Of a stretch of 64,000 nucleotides of DNA, positions 43,727 to 55,076 are shown one piece after another (position 1 is the stretch's first letter; each line of letters begins with the position of its first letter). The position numbers and the translations under genes are program-made. A model generated the notes under the pieces. The model was not told the origin of the DNA and did not search any database. It worked only from the letters and a program-made list of their open reading frames with translations. The stretch comes from Metaphire vulgaris. Taxonomy: Eukaryota > Annelida > Clitellata > Crassiclitellata > Megascolecidae. The DNA is taken from the NCBI GenBank assembly GCA_018105865.1, contig CM030863.1, positions 65,001 to 129,000 on the forward strand. The letters are read 5' to 3'.

Positions 43727-45029
43727 ATGTCTTCGATGTCTGATCGACTTCTTGAAATGATTCGAGGCAAGAAAGGGAAGCCGCCGGAGGGAAAGGTCTG
43801 CAAGCCGTGTTCCGCCTGCTCCGACCAGAAGAAGGCCAAGGACCTCTGGTCAGTCGAAGACGCTCTCTTTTATAGGCCTACTGCCAGCCACAGTGCGTGT
43901 ATATAGGGCACAGGTCTATAGAGTATAGATAACTCTGATGCAGCGAATTTCCACATAATTCCGTCCAAATTGCTTCATTTGAATTTCTATATCGACATTC
44001 AGTCATCATTCATCAGTCACTCATATGGCGTCATCGCATTACTAATGCTTAGGGCCTCGATGGCTATACACGCCGAGTGCCGAGTGGGGGGCAAGAGCTG
44101 CATCGCCCGTCAGCGTTCGACTCTGTAAAGCGCTTCTGCGTGGAACATTAATTCTAGATCTCTGACTTCCTCAGCGATTCCCATCCACTGCTTAAGTACA
44201 GTGGCGTAACCAGACTCAAAATGTAACCCGGGCAGCTTAGCAAGGGGCTGTCCGTAAATTACGTAAACAATTTTTGGCGAATTTTGACCCCACTCCCTTA
44301 TCAACACCTGTCAAACTTTTCAAACCCTCCCCATTTTTACGTAATTTGTGGCAGCCCCACCTCTACCAAAAATCACTTTTAAAAATTAACATGGGAAACT
44401 TAACAATAGACAACAATCAGTCACCAACTCATACATCTTCAGCATCTGCGACGCCCGTACGTCGTACGCCCCAATTTTCACATTAGATAGAGTTTCAGAC
44501 TCCAATTGAGTAGAGAAAGATGCAGAGGAAATAAATCGTCCATACAGACAGGCGATTACCACCGTAACTGAAATTCGATATATCACGCAGATACATAGAC
44601 AAGCAAACACAATAGCTGTAGTAATTACTGCACTTCTAGCTGATGCCTGTGAAACACGTTTCGAAGAGACCGTAGTGATTATTAAAATATTATTGCAACG
44701 ACGTGCATGGCAGTGCAAAATTAAGCAAAACCAAAAATTAAAGGCATAGTTTTTAATTTTTTCAACCCGGAATTTTTTCAACCCGGGCAGAAAAGCAAAG
44801 TAACCCGGGCATTGCCCGTAATTGCCCGGGCGTGGTTACGCCACTGCTTAAGTAGCCTATTCGCTCGACAGCATATTTTAAAAAGGATTCGCAGTCACTG
44901 GCGCAGTTTGTTTCACTGTTTCAAAGCATCGTCGAGAAAGGAGAAGCAAAGTGCACGGAGCTGATCAAGGCTCACGAAGAATGTCTGAAGAAGAACGGAG
45001 CCAACAACGACAACACCAAGTCCAAATAG
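43727..45029 (+). CDS. COX17: COX17-like mitochondrial copper chaperone
   Basis: COX17 carries Cu(I) in the mitochondrial intermembrane space to SCO1 and COX11 for cytochrome c oxidase assembly. Two exons, 43727-43848 and 44927-45029, join TG|C to give 74 residues. Twin CX9C motifs are intact: C31-X9-C41 (CSDQKKAKDLC) and C50-X9-C60 (CTELIKAHEEC). CIVEKGEAKC and KPCSAC align with the human CIIEKGEEHC and KPCCAC segments. The notable difference is Ser29 where the family has the second cysteine of the Cu-binding CC pair (TCC codon at 43811-43813). An extra Cys25 lies three residues before C28. Start 43727 (MSSMSDRLLEMIRGKKGK) was chosen over an upstream in-frame ATG at 43679 because homologues are short; 43736 is possible. 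The intron contains a 648-bp hAT element. Confidence 0.87.
44199..44846. mobile_element. hAT-like element in the COX17 intron
   Basis: Ends CAGTGGCGTAACCA and TGGTTACGCCACTG are perfect inverted repeats, with a perfect 8-bp duplication CTTAAGTA (44191-44198, 44847-44854). Contains the smaller MITE 44244-44358. No transposase frame. Confidence 0.93.
44244..44358. mobile_element. Short MITE nested in the COX17 intronic hAT element
   Basis: Left GGGGCTGTCCGTAAATTACG, right ending ACGTAATTTGTGGCAGCCCC. Only 115 bp, a deletion form of the 35489-35907 family. Confidence 0.75.
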
Positions 45030-45587
45030 ACGCCAATCAATCGGCAGCAGCTGTGTCAGTCTATAGCATGTCCATAGAATACAGTACTCTATAGTATGCC
45101 AATAGGCAGGACAGCCTTAATTAAGTAGGCATCTATGAATTTAAAAAAACTCTCCATCTGGATTATGCAGTTGGAAGGGTGTTGACTGATGGCATTAAAT
45201 CTAAATATAGGAAAGTGTTTCAAAAGAACTTTATCGAATTATGAAAACAGCGGAAATTCATTGAAGGTCCATTTGAATCTTCGACACGTGACCGGAAGTT
45301 GTGATCAGGTTAAAATCGAATCTCATTAATTTGTCTCTGCTGTAACTTCCTTCAATGGCGCGCCCCTGAATTCAACGCAAAGACATTAAACTCTCGTCAA
45401 ACACGAATAATTTAAGGTGAAATTTATACTTTGTCATCTGTAAACACTTACAGTCATTAAAAGATAAAGCAAAAGTATTGTTACTATAGCAACGTATTGA
45501 CAGAGAAACGAATGAAGAGAATCGAACCCCGGATGGTCATTGAGACCGGCAGCTGCGACCGGCGGCCGAAGGAAGGGCCTTGGCTGA
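45030..45587. other. Convergent intergenic region
   Basis: Lies between the 3' ends of COX17 (plus) and the unknown gene (minus). AT-rich, with candidate AATAAA-like signals not resolved. No repeat or exon recognised. Confidence 0.5.
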
Positions 45588-45793
45588 TCAGTTGGTCGGC
45601 AACCGAGGCCGGAATTCTCCGCCGTCTGCTTCGTCTGTGTTTCCGGTTGATTTGATGAACTCCTTGACGACCGGAAGTAAGTCCCCGAAGGCAGAGCGGA
45701 AGTTCCGGTCTGTGGCGCTGACTCTTGTAAGTCGCGTCGAATTGCAGGGCTGCGAGATGTCGGCCTTCGACACGTTTCTTCGTCGTCGTCTGC

Positions 45794-45825
<32 letters not shown>

Positions 45826-47144
45826 TTCTTCTTGCCAGTCCTGTTGTGACCGTCCTTGACCTTTGTCTGGTCGGCGCTGATCTTCCACAGTTCGTCGTCT
45901 GGATCGGAGGTCATTTCGTGGAATTTCTCGAGGAAGTTGTTTGCCGCTTTGATGTTCGCCATCCTCAGTTGAACCGACTTACTGAGACTGCCAGACACCT
46001 TCATCGAATGAACGCCAGGACTCGATTCGTGGTAGGCGGACAGGTAACTGACCTTGTCCTGCCACAGAGGAAGGGCAGTGTCCTTCTGGGCAACGACGAG
46101 GACCAGCTCCCTCGGCCGCAGCCCATCGCCCGTATTCAGCAGAAGGACGGGAACCCCTGTGTGAATCTGGACCCACGGGTGGGTTTCTTCGCCCGCCCTG
46201 GTCGTCGCCCCCAGAAAAACATCGGAGAGACAACGACAGACACAGACCTCTGCCCCTCCCCCTCTGTAGAAGACCTCAATGCGATACAAGTCCCTCTCTG
46301 TCAGTCGGCCTCCGTCGACGCGGTCGATGGCCTCGACAGCGCCGTCGCCCTCATCGTCGTCGCCTTGTCCGATGGAGGCGCTCGACTGGCGTCTGGTCTC
46401 CCTCCGTCCTCCGCCGGAGCAGTTGGAACTGCGTCTCCTCGAGTAGGTTCCCGATTCCCGGAATGATCGGACCCTCATCTGCCGCAGACGAAACGAATCG
46501 AAGCGCTGAGTGACGCTCTCCACTGCCCTCATTGTGTCGTCACTGTAGCTCTGAGGCTGAGGCAGCGAATACACTCCTCCTCCTCCGTCGCCATCCTCTC
46601 CTCCCCTACCCTTCTCCTCCTCCTCCTCCTCCTCTTCGGTGGGAGGGGCGTGGCCAAGCAGCGTCTGGTATTCGCCGAGGTCGATGTAGATGCCGTGCTT
46701 TGGATTCGATGGATTTGCGAACGTCGACGCTCTGTTGCGGAAGCGAAAAGAGAAGTCGTCGTCATGGAGACGAGACAGGATGTCCAATCGGTCGATTGCT
46801 TCCGCTGACCAGCTGTTGTCTTTCGTCGCCACTTCCGGTGGCGCCAGCAGTCGAGTGGTCTTCGATGCAGGCGTTTCCGATTTGAATAGCTTGACGTTTG
46901 CAACGGTTGGTCTCTGGACGAAGAACGTAGACACCTGGACCAGATGGTCGGCGGGAGGGGAGGTCTCGTTCGGGTAGCCGAGCTTCACCTCTGGGGATGA
47001 GGTGAGAGAGGGGAATTGGGCCAAGGTACAGTAGGTCATCGCTGGTCTTGGGATGTCGTAGAGGGGTTCTCCGAATACCGATGTCAGATCTCCTTCGGTC
47101 GTTCTCTCGACGGAAGACAGAGGAAGGCGTTCAGCCGAAGACAT
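45588..47144 (-). CDS. Protein of unrecognised family, 518-codon open frame
   Basis: A long uninterrupted frame from ATG 47144 (an in-frame TAG lies 30 bases upstream) to a stop at 45590-45588. The N-terminal third has YDIPRPAMTYCTLAQFP and LDILSRLHDDDFSFRFRNRA. The middle is acidic then basic low complexity (a Glu run, RRRSSNCSGGGRRETRR). Residues about 280-420 look like a folded beta-rich domain: DLYRIEVFYRGGGAEVCVCR, HTGVPVLLLNTGDGLRPREL, VLVVAQKDTALPLWQDKVSY, closing with the helix IKAANNFLEKFHEM. A helix after a strand series is reminiscent of PH/PTB/EVH1 folds, which is inference only. A Gly run and RRRRR segment follow. Codon-level complexity and length argue for a real gene. It may be one exon of a longer gene, since AG/GT sites occur near both ends. 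Confidence 0.62.
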
Positions 47145-47672
47145 TCGCTCGAAGAGATGATGCAGTCGATTCTAAGAAATTCTCTAGAAATTAAGAAAGG
47201 GAATCTGGAGACAGATGTTATAACTGTCGCTTCCTCTGCTGTTCTCTCCACTTCAAAGACGACACATCACCCGAGAAACACAGGAGTGACAGGACCTTAT
47301 TGAAAAACTCAATAATATCGGGTTTAACAGAAGGAACAAAGAGGCAAGGCAAACCCAGAACCAGCTGGATGGATGACATCATGAAATGGACGGACATGAA
47401 AGGAACTCCACTAGCGGAGGCATGATGCAGGTAAAGAAAGAAACAGCGGAGATCTAACCCCGTTCTAATATGACAACGGGTGAGGTGCTTGTCTTAAAGA
47501 TGTGAGGGACTGAGCAGACATTTTGGGGTTCAGCTTCAACCCCCGGTCAATATCTGACACCCCCCACTCACTGATGCATTTCCAAAGACGATTGTTTTCT
47601 TTCCACAATTGGATTATAACTAAAATCATTCATAATTATAGGCCTACGACTCATTTGCCCTTTATCTGGCGT
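47145..47672. other. Upstream of the unknown gene
   Basis: No coding exon or repeat recognised. Promoter or 5' exons of the minus-strand gene could be here. Confidence 0.4.
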
Positions 47673-48410
47673 CAGTGGCGTATTTAGGGGATATGCTCCT
47701 GATCCATAGCGTACCCCTTTGGTCTTTGGCCAGGATCGATTCATCGACCATCGATTCATCGACCATTCATCGACCATCGATTCATCGACCATCGATTCAT
47801 CGACCATCGATTCATCATTCATAAAGTAGAAGAAACACTTGCGAGGACCTTTTTTGCTCGTCAGCACTATATGAAGAGAGAGTTGGGGGTGGGGGCGCCG
47901 AAAACGATGTGAGGGCCTTTTTTGCTTGTCAGTTGTTAGGGGCGCCAACATATACTTTGTTCCCGGGCGCCGAATATCCTAGATCCGCCTCTGTTTGGCC
48001 TTTGTTTGGCCCCCTTCCTTCGGTTGCACCGAAGGAAGGGCCAAAAGGCCCTTCCTTCGGTGCAACCGAAGGAAGGGCCTTTTGTTTTAAAATTTTTAAA
48101 GGGCCAAAATGTTTTAAAATTTGTTTTAGGGGATATTTGCTTCATAACGTGCAATTAGTAAAAATGTAGTAAAGTGAAGGAAACGTTAAGAAAGTATGCG
48201 CTCCATAATTAATAAATGTTTCGTTACTGCGTCGCTACAAATTGCAATCAGCTTTCGTCTGTTAAACAACTATGGAGCAAAAATGAGCTAATTAAGCGAA
48301 ACTACAACATTTCAATAAACTGTATGTAATTGCAGAACATAAAATAAAAGTTATTTTTCAAACTCTTAAATTTCAGCATACCCCTTTAAGCTTTTCTAAA
48401 TACGCCCATG
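47673..48410. mobile_element. hAT-like element with internal minisatellite and hairpin
   Basis: Left CAGTGGCGTATTTAG and right end complementary to CATGGGCGTATTTAG. Flanks are TCTGGCGT and TCTGACGT (7 of 8). Inside are a minisatellite built on TCATCGACCATCGAT (47739-47818) and a large palindrome (48011-48079). Confidence 0.82.
48011..48079. repeat. Nested palindrome, about 31-bp arms and a 4-base loop
   Basis: The left arm reads CCCTTCCTTCGGTTGCACCG and continues GAAGGAAGGGCC. After AAAA the right arm is its exact complement. Each arm is itself a near-palindrome around GGTTGCACC, so the DNA could form a hairpin of hairpins. Confidence 0.93.
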
Positions 48411-49463
48411 TCTGACGTTAGACCAATTGATTACATTATTTTACATCATTCATCAACTGCAAGTTTGTGACTAGATTACCTTCATGCGTTCCCGAAACTA
48501 CTATAGCGCCATAACAAGTGCCAATTTCCCACTCAAAAAGAATGCATCACAGAGTGAATGAGTCTGATGAATATGACGGATGCTGTCTCGGTCCCTCCCC
48601 CTCTCCCTCGCCAGACTCAAAAGCATCTGTTGGCATTAGGCCCAGGTTGTAACAACTAATTCAGCATCCTATGACCCCTATCTTATGCAGTGTCAGAGGC
48701 CAGGCGAGCAATTAGTACGCGGTGTCAATGAGGGGACGCAGGATGCAGATTTAGAAGCAGATGGGGCGTTAGGACAACGCAGACAGGAGCCAAAGAGGGC
48801 CGAACAACGATTGCCGTCGATTGGTAACCTAATTGGAAAAACCTCTACTTTTACAGTAGATTATAGCGGCTTTATTGTGTCGCTTTACTTGAAACAAAGC
48901 GGCCTGTTTCAAGGGCAGAGTGACAGCTAGTGGCTAATCTAACCACCTAGACATTAGTGTGAGTTTAAAATGGAGGGGGGGGTAAAAGACATTGGGGAGG
49001 TCATACTACTTGCCAAAATGTCAAAAAAATTGGGGGAAATTCAAACTTGGAGGGGGAATGCCCCTAGAAAAGACCTACACTGTAGAATAAACACTGGCAG
49101 AGCGAGACGGTGTTGTAGTCTCTTTAAGAGCAGCCAAACTGACACTGACGGTCCACAATGAGCCACCGTAAACCTACCCACCTAAACACACACCCACACA
49201 CACGCATTGCAAGACAAGAGCGACTTAGGAGGGAGGAGGGTGAATGGTGTCAACGAAGGGCTACACCTAATTAGGTTCCGGGATTCTAACGCCGAGTCTA
49301 CGGTCAATAAATGTAGGCAGCTTTCAAAGTGCTGTCGTAACTTCATCGTCAGTAACAACAGCGCACAATTTGTGATGACCGAGCGAAATTCTGCGCTCAG
49401 TCAGTTAACAATAGAAACCATCGATCAGCATGCACCTCTCCCCGCTCTACTTAAACGGCGGGG
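48411..49463. other. Intergenic, nothing recognised
   Basis: Mixed-composition DNA with short open frames lacking similarity to anything I know. Confidence 0.4.
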
Positions 49464-49487
49464 ATGATGATGATGATGATGATGATG

Positions 49488-49537
<50 letters not shown>
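49464..49537. repeat. (GAT)n/(AAT)n microsatellite
   Basis: GAT units change to AAT units. The hAT MITE at 49538 inserted in its right end. Confidence 0.95.
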
Positions 49538-49539
<2 letters not shown>

Positions 49540-49845
49540 GTGGCGGTTCCACCATGTTGATGACTGGGGATGCATCCCCCACCGGGGTTCCGGATGAGCT
49601 TTTTTGCTTGTCAGCCAATTTTCCGGTGAGTTTTTAACAAAATTTAGTGAAAAATACTGCGAATGACCTTTTTTTACTTGTCGGCCTTTTTGCAAGGTTT
49701 ATTAACATTTAATGGGAAAAGCATTAACAATGACCTTTTTGTCTCTTTTCTTTTGCTTTTCTTCTTCACTTTGCATCCCCACCAACTTCCTTAACAAATT
49801 CATCTCCCCCATCGTCCCCACCAAGAATTTCTGGAACCGCCACTG
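49538..49845. mobile_element. hAT-like MITE
   Basis: Left AAGTGGCGGTTCCA, right TGGAACCGCCACTG. Flanks ATAATAAT and ATAATAAG (7 of 8), though the target is itself an AAT repeat. Subterminal TTTTTTGCTTGTC and ATGACCTTTTT words repeat, as they do in the elements at 6465 and 47673. Confidence 0.8.
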
Positions 49846-50040
49846 ATAATAAGAGTGCACTTTTCCGGAATCAGTCAATGAGAAAGTCAAGAGAGAAGAC
49901 AATGGCTCATCTCGCCTCCTCATTATCCGTCATCCTCAAACTCTTTCACTCCTTCCTTTCTTCAGGTGTCTGATAATCGTGTGCCACTGTGCTGTCAGCT
50001 AGGCCATGGCTAGGCCTATTGAGGTATTTCTGTAGGGAGC

Positions 50041-50162
50041 GTACGATGGAAGAGTGGGTTAGGCGCTGGGGCGGTAGACTGACGGAGCGAGGCTCAAGGT
50101 CCGTTAGCGCCCCTTGTAGCTTTCACACAGGCAGTAATGCTCCTAAGCGCTATAGTAGGCAT
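50041..50162 (+). mobile_element. tRNA-derived SINE
   Basis: GATGGAAGAGTGGGTTAGGC (A-box-like), GCGAGGCTCAAGGTCC (B-box-like) and CTTTCACACAGGCAGTAATG in the same order as 8690-8826. Confidence 0.7.
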
Positions 50163-50246
50163 AGAGTATAGTAGCTATAGCAACCCGCCCCACCGCCTCA
50201 TAGATATACTGATCTTCGCCCGGCTGACAAGTTCACCCACCTTGCC

Positions 50247-50360
50247 TAGGGGCCATCCATAAATGACGTCACGCGATTTTGGCAGTTTTTGAACCCCTCC
50301 CCTCGTCACACGTCTTCACAAAAAGTCAGACCCCTCAAATAAGACGTCACAACGCATTAA
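50247..50360. mobile_element. One end of a GGGGYCATCCATAAATGACGTCAC MITE
   Basis: It reads GGGGCCATCCATAAATGACG, then CCCCTCCCCTCGTCAC. This is the same type of end that forms part of the satellite monomer to the right. No matching second end was found. Confidence 0.5.
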
Positions 50361-50550
50361 CCGGCACGTCATCTTATCGTCTTTCCAATGTCAAAACTAA
50401 TGTTTCGGTTGAAAATATTCATTATAATTATTATAGTTGAAACAATATTCAGAAACGTTTTCAAATTATTAAAAAAATGAAGTATAATAATTATTATGAG
50501 CGTAAAATAGGCCTACGTTCAATTTTGAGGTAACACAGCATTGCGGTATT

Positions 50551-50640
50551 AACCCATTTACCGGTCGTGACGCATATTATGTGCGTCACGGCTTATCTTT
50601 CATTAAACGGCCGTGACGCATATGTGCGTCAACAAACTTT
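50551..50640. mobile_element. Possible piggyBac-like end: TTAACCC followed by palindromes
   Basis: TTAACCCATTTACCGGTC is followed by two palindromes, GTGACGCATATTATGTGCG with its complement, then GTGACGCATATGTGCGTC. TTAA followed by CCC and GACGCAT palindromes resembles piggyBac-type termini. The opposite end was not found. Confidence 0.4.
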
Positions 50641-51364
50641 GAAAATTCATCAAAAATCGGCAGTTTCGATTAAATGCTTCAAATTTGGAATATAGATGTA
50701 GTAATCATTCATTCGCAAGATGGAGCCAATGATCTATGATCTGTGCCACGGCTATGTTAAATCCATACTTTTCTGTCCCCCTTGTAAAAAACCCAAGTAA
50801 ACATTTGTGGAGACCTCCCTCAACACTAGCGTTTTTTCGTATTTTCACGTAATATTGATTTTTTTAAAAATTGCAATTACTCGGGTTATTTTAAAGCAAG
50901 GAAGATAAGGTATGTACCACTGCTTAGCATTTTTAATCCTCTTTCTAACCATCCGTGAAAAAGTTAAAAAAATTGGGTGAGGGTCCACTAGGCCTATCAG
51001 ACCTAAAACAGGACCCCCTCATAAAACAATTTTTTGTTCAAAGCTGTGCAGCTAACATTTATGAGTGGTAACCTGTCTTTGGTTAGGGCAAAGTTGTAGA
51101 GGTATGCATTTGGAACAAATAAATCAAAAATTATGAAAATAGGACCATATTTGGCTGAGATATGATCTCTCTACCACGAGCCCCCTTTGAATGAGAGATT
51201 GTCAATTCGATCAGTTTTGAACAAAGCTTTTAGCCTATCTTTTACAAATCCCTATATCCCGAGTAATGGGAGAGATAAAAATATGAGGTATACACCATTG
51301 TTTAGGTGTTCCTCATTCCTCTTTCTAACCATCCGTGCAAACATTAAAAAAAATGGAGGCGAGG

Positions 51365-52432
51365 GTCCTAAAAACCTAAAAACCCTAAAAACCAAGAGAC
51401 CCTAAAAGCCCTAAAAACCTCAAAAACCTGATAACCTAAAAACCCTAAAAACCTAAATACCCTAAAAACCAAAAAACCATACAAACCAAAAACCTAAAAC
51501 CCCTAAAAACCTAAAATCCCTAAATTCCTAAAAACTCTAAGAACCCTAAAACCCCTAAAAGAGTAAAAACACTAAAAACCAAAAAAACTTTAAAAACCCT
51601 AAAACCCTAAAACCTCTAGAAACCTAAAAACCATGAATACCTAAAAACCTTTAAAAACCTAAAGACACGAAAAACTCTAAGAAATCTAAAACCCTATAAA
51701 CTTTAAAAACCCTAAAAACCAAAAAACCCTAAAACCCTGAAAACCTAAAAACTCTAAAAACCATAAAACCATTAAACCCTAAAAACCTAAAAACCCTAAA
51801 AACCCTGAAAACCTAAAAACCCTGAAAATCTAAAAACTATAAAAACCTAAAAACCATATAAACCAAAAAACCCTAAAAACCGAAAAACTAGAAATCCTAA
51901 AAGCCTAAAACCATACAAACCTAAAAGCTCTACAAATCCTAAAAACCCAAAAAGCGTAAAAACCCTAAAAACCATAAAACCTCTAAAAACCCTAAACGCC
52001 TAAAAACCATAAAACCCTAAAAACCACAATAAACCTAAAAATTCTAAAAACCTAAAACCCCTGAAAACTTAAAAACCAAACAAACCTAAACACCCTAAAA
52101 CCACTAAAAAGCCTAAAACCCCTAAAAGCCTAAAACCCTTAAAACCTAAAAACCCTGAATCCCGAAAAACAAAAAAAACTAAAAACCATAGAAAGCAAAA
52201 AACCTAAAATCCCTGAATTCCTAAAAACCCTACAAACCTAAAACCCCTAAAAACCTGAAAACCATGAAAACCTAAAAACTATAACAACCTAAAAACCCTA
52301 AAAAAAAAAAAAACTGAAAATATAAAAACCCTAAAAACCTAAAAACCCTAAAAACCAAAAAAACAGAAAACATAAAACCCTAAAGATCCTAAAAACCTAA
52401 AAAACATGAAAACAAAAAACCTGAAAACCTAA
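51365..52432. repeat. Degenerate (CCTAAAAA)n minisatellite
   Basis: About 1.07 kb of imperfect CCTAAAAA/CCCTAAAAA units with many single-base changes. It looks like, but is not, a plant-type telomere repeat. It directly precedes the 767-bp satellite array, separated by a short GTA-rich tract. Confidence 0.93.
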
Positions 52433-53615
52433 TACTAGTAGTAGTAGTTATTGTTATAACAGTAGTAGTAGTAGTGCTAGAAGAAGTCGTAGTAGTAGTG
52501 ATCCATGCTTAGGGCGCAGTGCTCCTTTTTTAAATGCAGAAGGTGATGGCCAATGTTTGCAACAGTGGCTGAATATAGAGCTTGAAATAGAGGGAGGTCG
52601 GCCCGTTGTTACTTCATATTTTAGCGGGTCTGACGTTTTGTTACGTCGCGGTACATTTCTACGTACCGCGACGCAGAGGGTCAAAAAAGGCAAAAAAGGC
52701 GTTACGTCATTTATGGACGACCCCAAAAAACAATTCCAACAGTAGGCTATAGATAAGAAAAATTTCATAAGAGTGATGAAACGAATTATCTCCACATTTT
52801 ATTGTGTCCCCATTTCCATTGAACTAAACCGTACTAGAATAATCAAGATATTCTGCATCAATTTTATTCTAGGGCGTTCGAAATGCCACGAAAAATATTC
52901 AAATATTTCAAGCGACATTGTAAAGTCTTTAATAAATCTTTCAGAAATAGAGAGGGTCGGCCCGTTGTTCCGTCATACTTTAGGTGGTCTAACGTTTTGT
53001 TACGACGCGTAACGTAGAGGGGAGAAGGTCAAAAAGTGCCAAAAGGGCGATACGTCATTTATGGACGACCCTTAAGGACTATTCCAAAAGTAGGCTATAG
53101 AAAAGCAAAAATTCATAAGAGTGATGAAACGAATTATATCCAAATTTTCTTGTGTCCCCATCTCCATTGAATCAAACTGTACTAGAATAGTCAATATATT
53201 CTGCCTCAAATTTATGCTAGAGCGTTCGAATTCCCACGAAAAATGGTCATCTATTTCAAGCGACATTGTAAAGTCTTTCACATATCTTGTGGCTGAATAG
53301 GGTGCTTGAAATCGATCTCTTAAAGGACGAAATAAGTTTTAAAAATGCGGTAGACTTTGCACAAATCCTGTGCGTTATTAGCATTATGGAATAACGAGGG
53401 TTGTCATGGATGATCCGTTTTCAATGCAGACATTGATGACCCATGTTTGCAACAGCGATAGATACCAATGTAGCAATGGATGCTAAAGACAGTGGCTGAA
53501 TATGGTGCTTTAATTCGGTCTATAACAGGACGACATCACTTGAAAACATGCGGTTCTATTTGCACAAATCCTGTGCATTATTATCATTATGGAATAACGA
53601 GGGTTGTCATGGATG

Positions 53616-55076
53616 CAAGGACGTAGCTAGGCATAGGCTTGGGGGGGGGGCTTGAGCCCCTCCAAACATGAAGCTAGCCCACCCAAATGAATTCAAGCCG
53701 ATATGGTGTTGCGGGCTCAAAAGTTTTGTTGGTGCAGTTAGTGCAGTCTTGAGTGATCAGCACCCATGGCTGTAAGTGCTCTATTTCGAACGCTGTAGAT
53801 CGAAATTGTGAAAGATATTATTGATTATTCTTGCAAAGGTAAAAGCAGTGAAGAAGGAACAAGAGGAAAATGTGGATTTTGTCGGAGAATTTCTTCAAAT
53901 CGATTAGATTTTTCGATATCAAGGCCCTATAAACCCTCTATTCAACAGTCCTTCAATTGGTTTCTCTCACACAGTGAATAACTATATTATAAAACTTGTC
54001 TTTGATGGCTATAAAACCTGTTGTGTAGGCCTATAATGAACCAGATATCTTAAAACACGGCTCTTCCCCCTATCGCTCTACTAGCCATTCCACAAGATAT
54101 TCGGCAGGACTTTCATTTAGTTGATTCCCTCGTTCCCGTACAGTCAATGGCATTAGTGTGCTGTATATAGTGGCTGCAGGTGCTCTTATTTCGAACGCTG
54201 TAGATCGAAATTGAGAAAGATATTATTGATTATTCTTGCAAAGGTAAAAGCAGTTAAGAAGGAACAAGAGGAAAATGTGGATTTTGTCGGAGAATTTCTT
54301 CAAATCGATTAGATTTTTCGATATCGAGGCCCTATAAACCCTCTATTCAACAGTCCTTCAATTGGTTTCTCTCACACAGTGAATAACTATATTATAAAAC
54401 TTGTTTTTGATGGCTATAAAACCTGTTGTGTAGGCCTATAATGAACCAGATATCTTAAAACATGCCTGCATAACAAAACTGGAGATGACCGCCTGAGTGA
54501 CACTTGGTAATTTTGTTTGTTCACAATAATCGTACGTTGGATATTGCAGGGGTCTTCAGAATTTTTCAGCAGCGGGCCACATTGCTGACCTTTGACGGCT
54601 CCGCGAACCACATGCACAAGAAATTATATTTTGCAACATACGCTATATACAGCGAACAATTATCTGATAATAACAGACTACTTATCGTTGAATTATGATG
54701 CAGTGCTCAATGCAGACTGCCGAATATCAGTTGCAATTGAAATGGTTTTTAAATACTGTGAGATAAACGAACCTGATGCATTTCTTACAAAATTACGTTA
54801 AACTGAGGTCCAAAGTGTGTAGTACCTAAAATAAGAAATTACAGACATGGAACCTATTGATACCAGACCTGTGATTTTATGTCTAAAATGCTCTAAAACA
54901 CACGTAGGAGCATCTACGATTTCAAAAAAAATTTCGGGGGAGAAACTCCCGAACCCCCATTCCAATGGGGCCGCGTGTAACGCGGCCGGGGAGCGTCTAA
55001 CGAGGGAGAATGGGTGGAGAAGGGGTTGAATCTTGGGCTTCAGCCCCCCAAACATAAAATCCGGGCTACGTCACTG
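53616..55076. mobile_element. hAT-like element inserted in the satellite, copy 1
   Basis: Left CAAGGACGTAGCTAGG, right complementary to CAGTGACGTAGCCCGG, perfect duplication CATGGATG (53608-53615, 55077-55084). It contains a direct duplication of about 290 bp (about 53768-54058 and 54178-54464). No transposase frame was recognised. Confidence 0.88.

Noticed and set aside
45846..46466. Plus-strand 206-codon frame opposite the 518-codon gene
   Set aside because: The minus frame is longer, covers it fully and has domain-like hydrophobic patterning.
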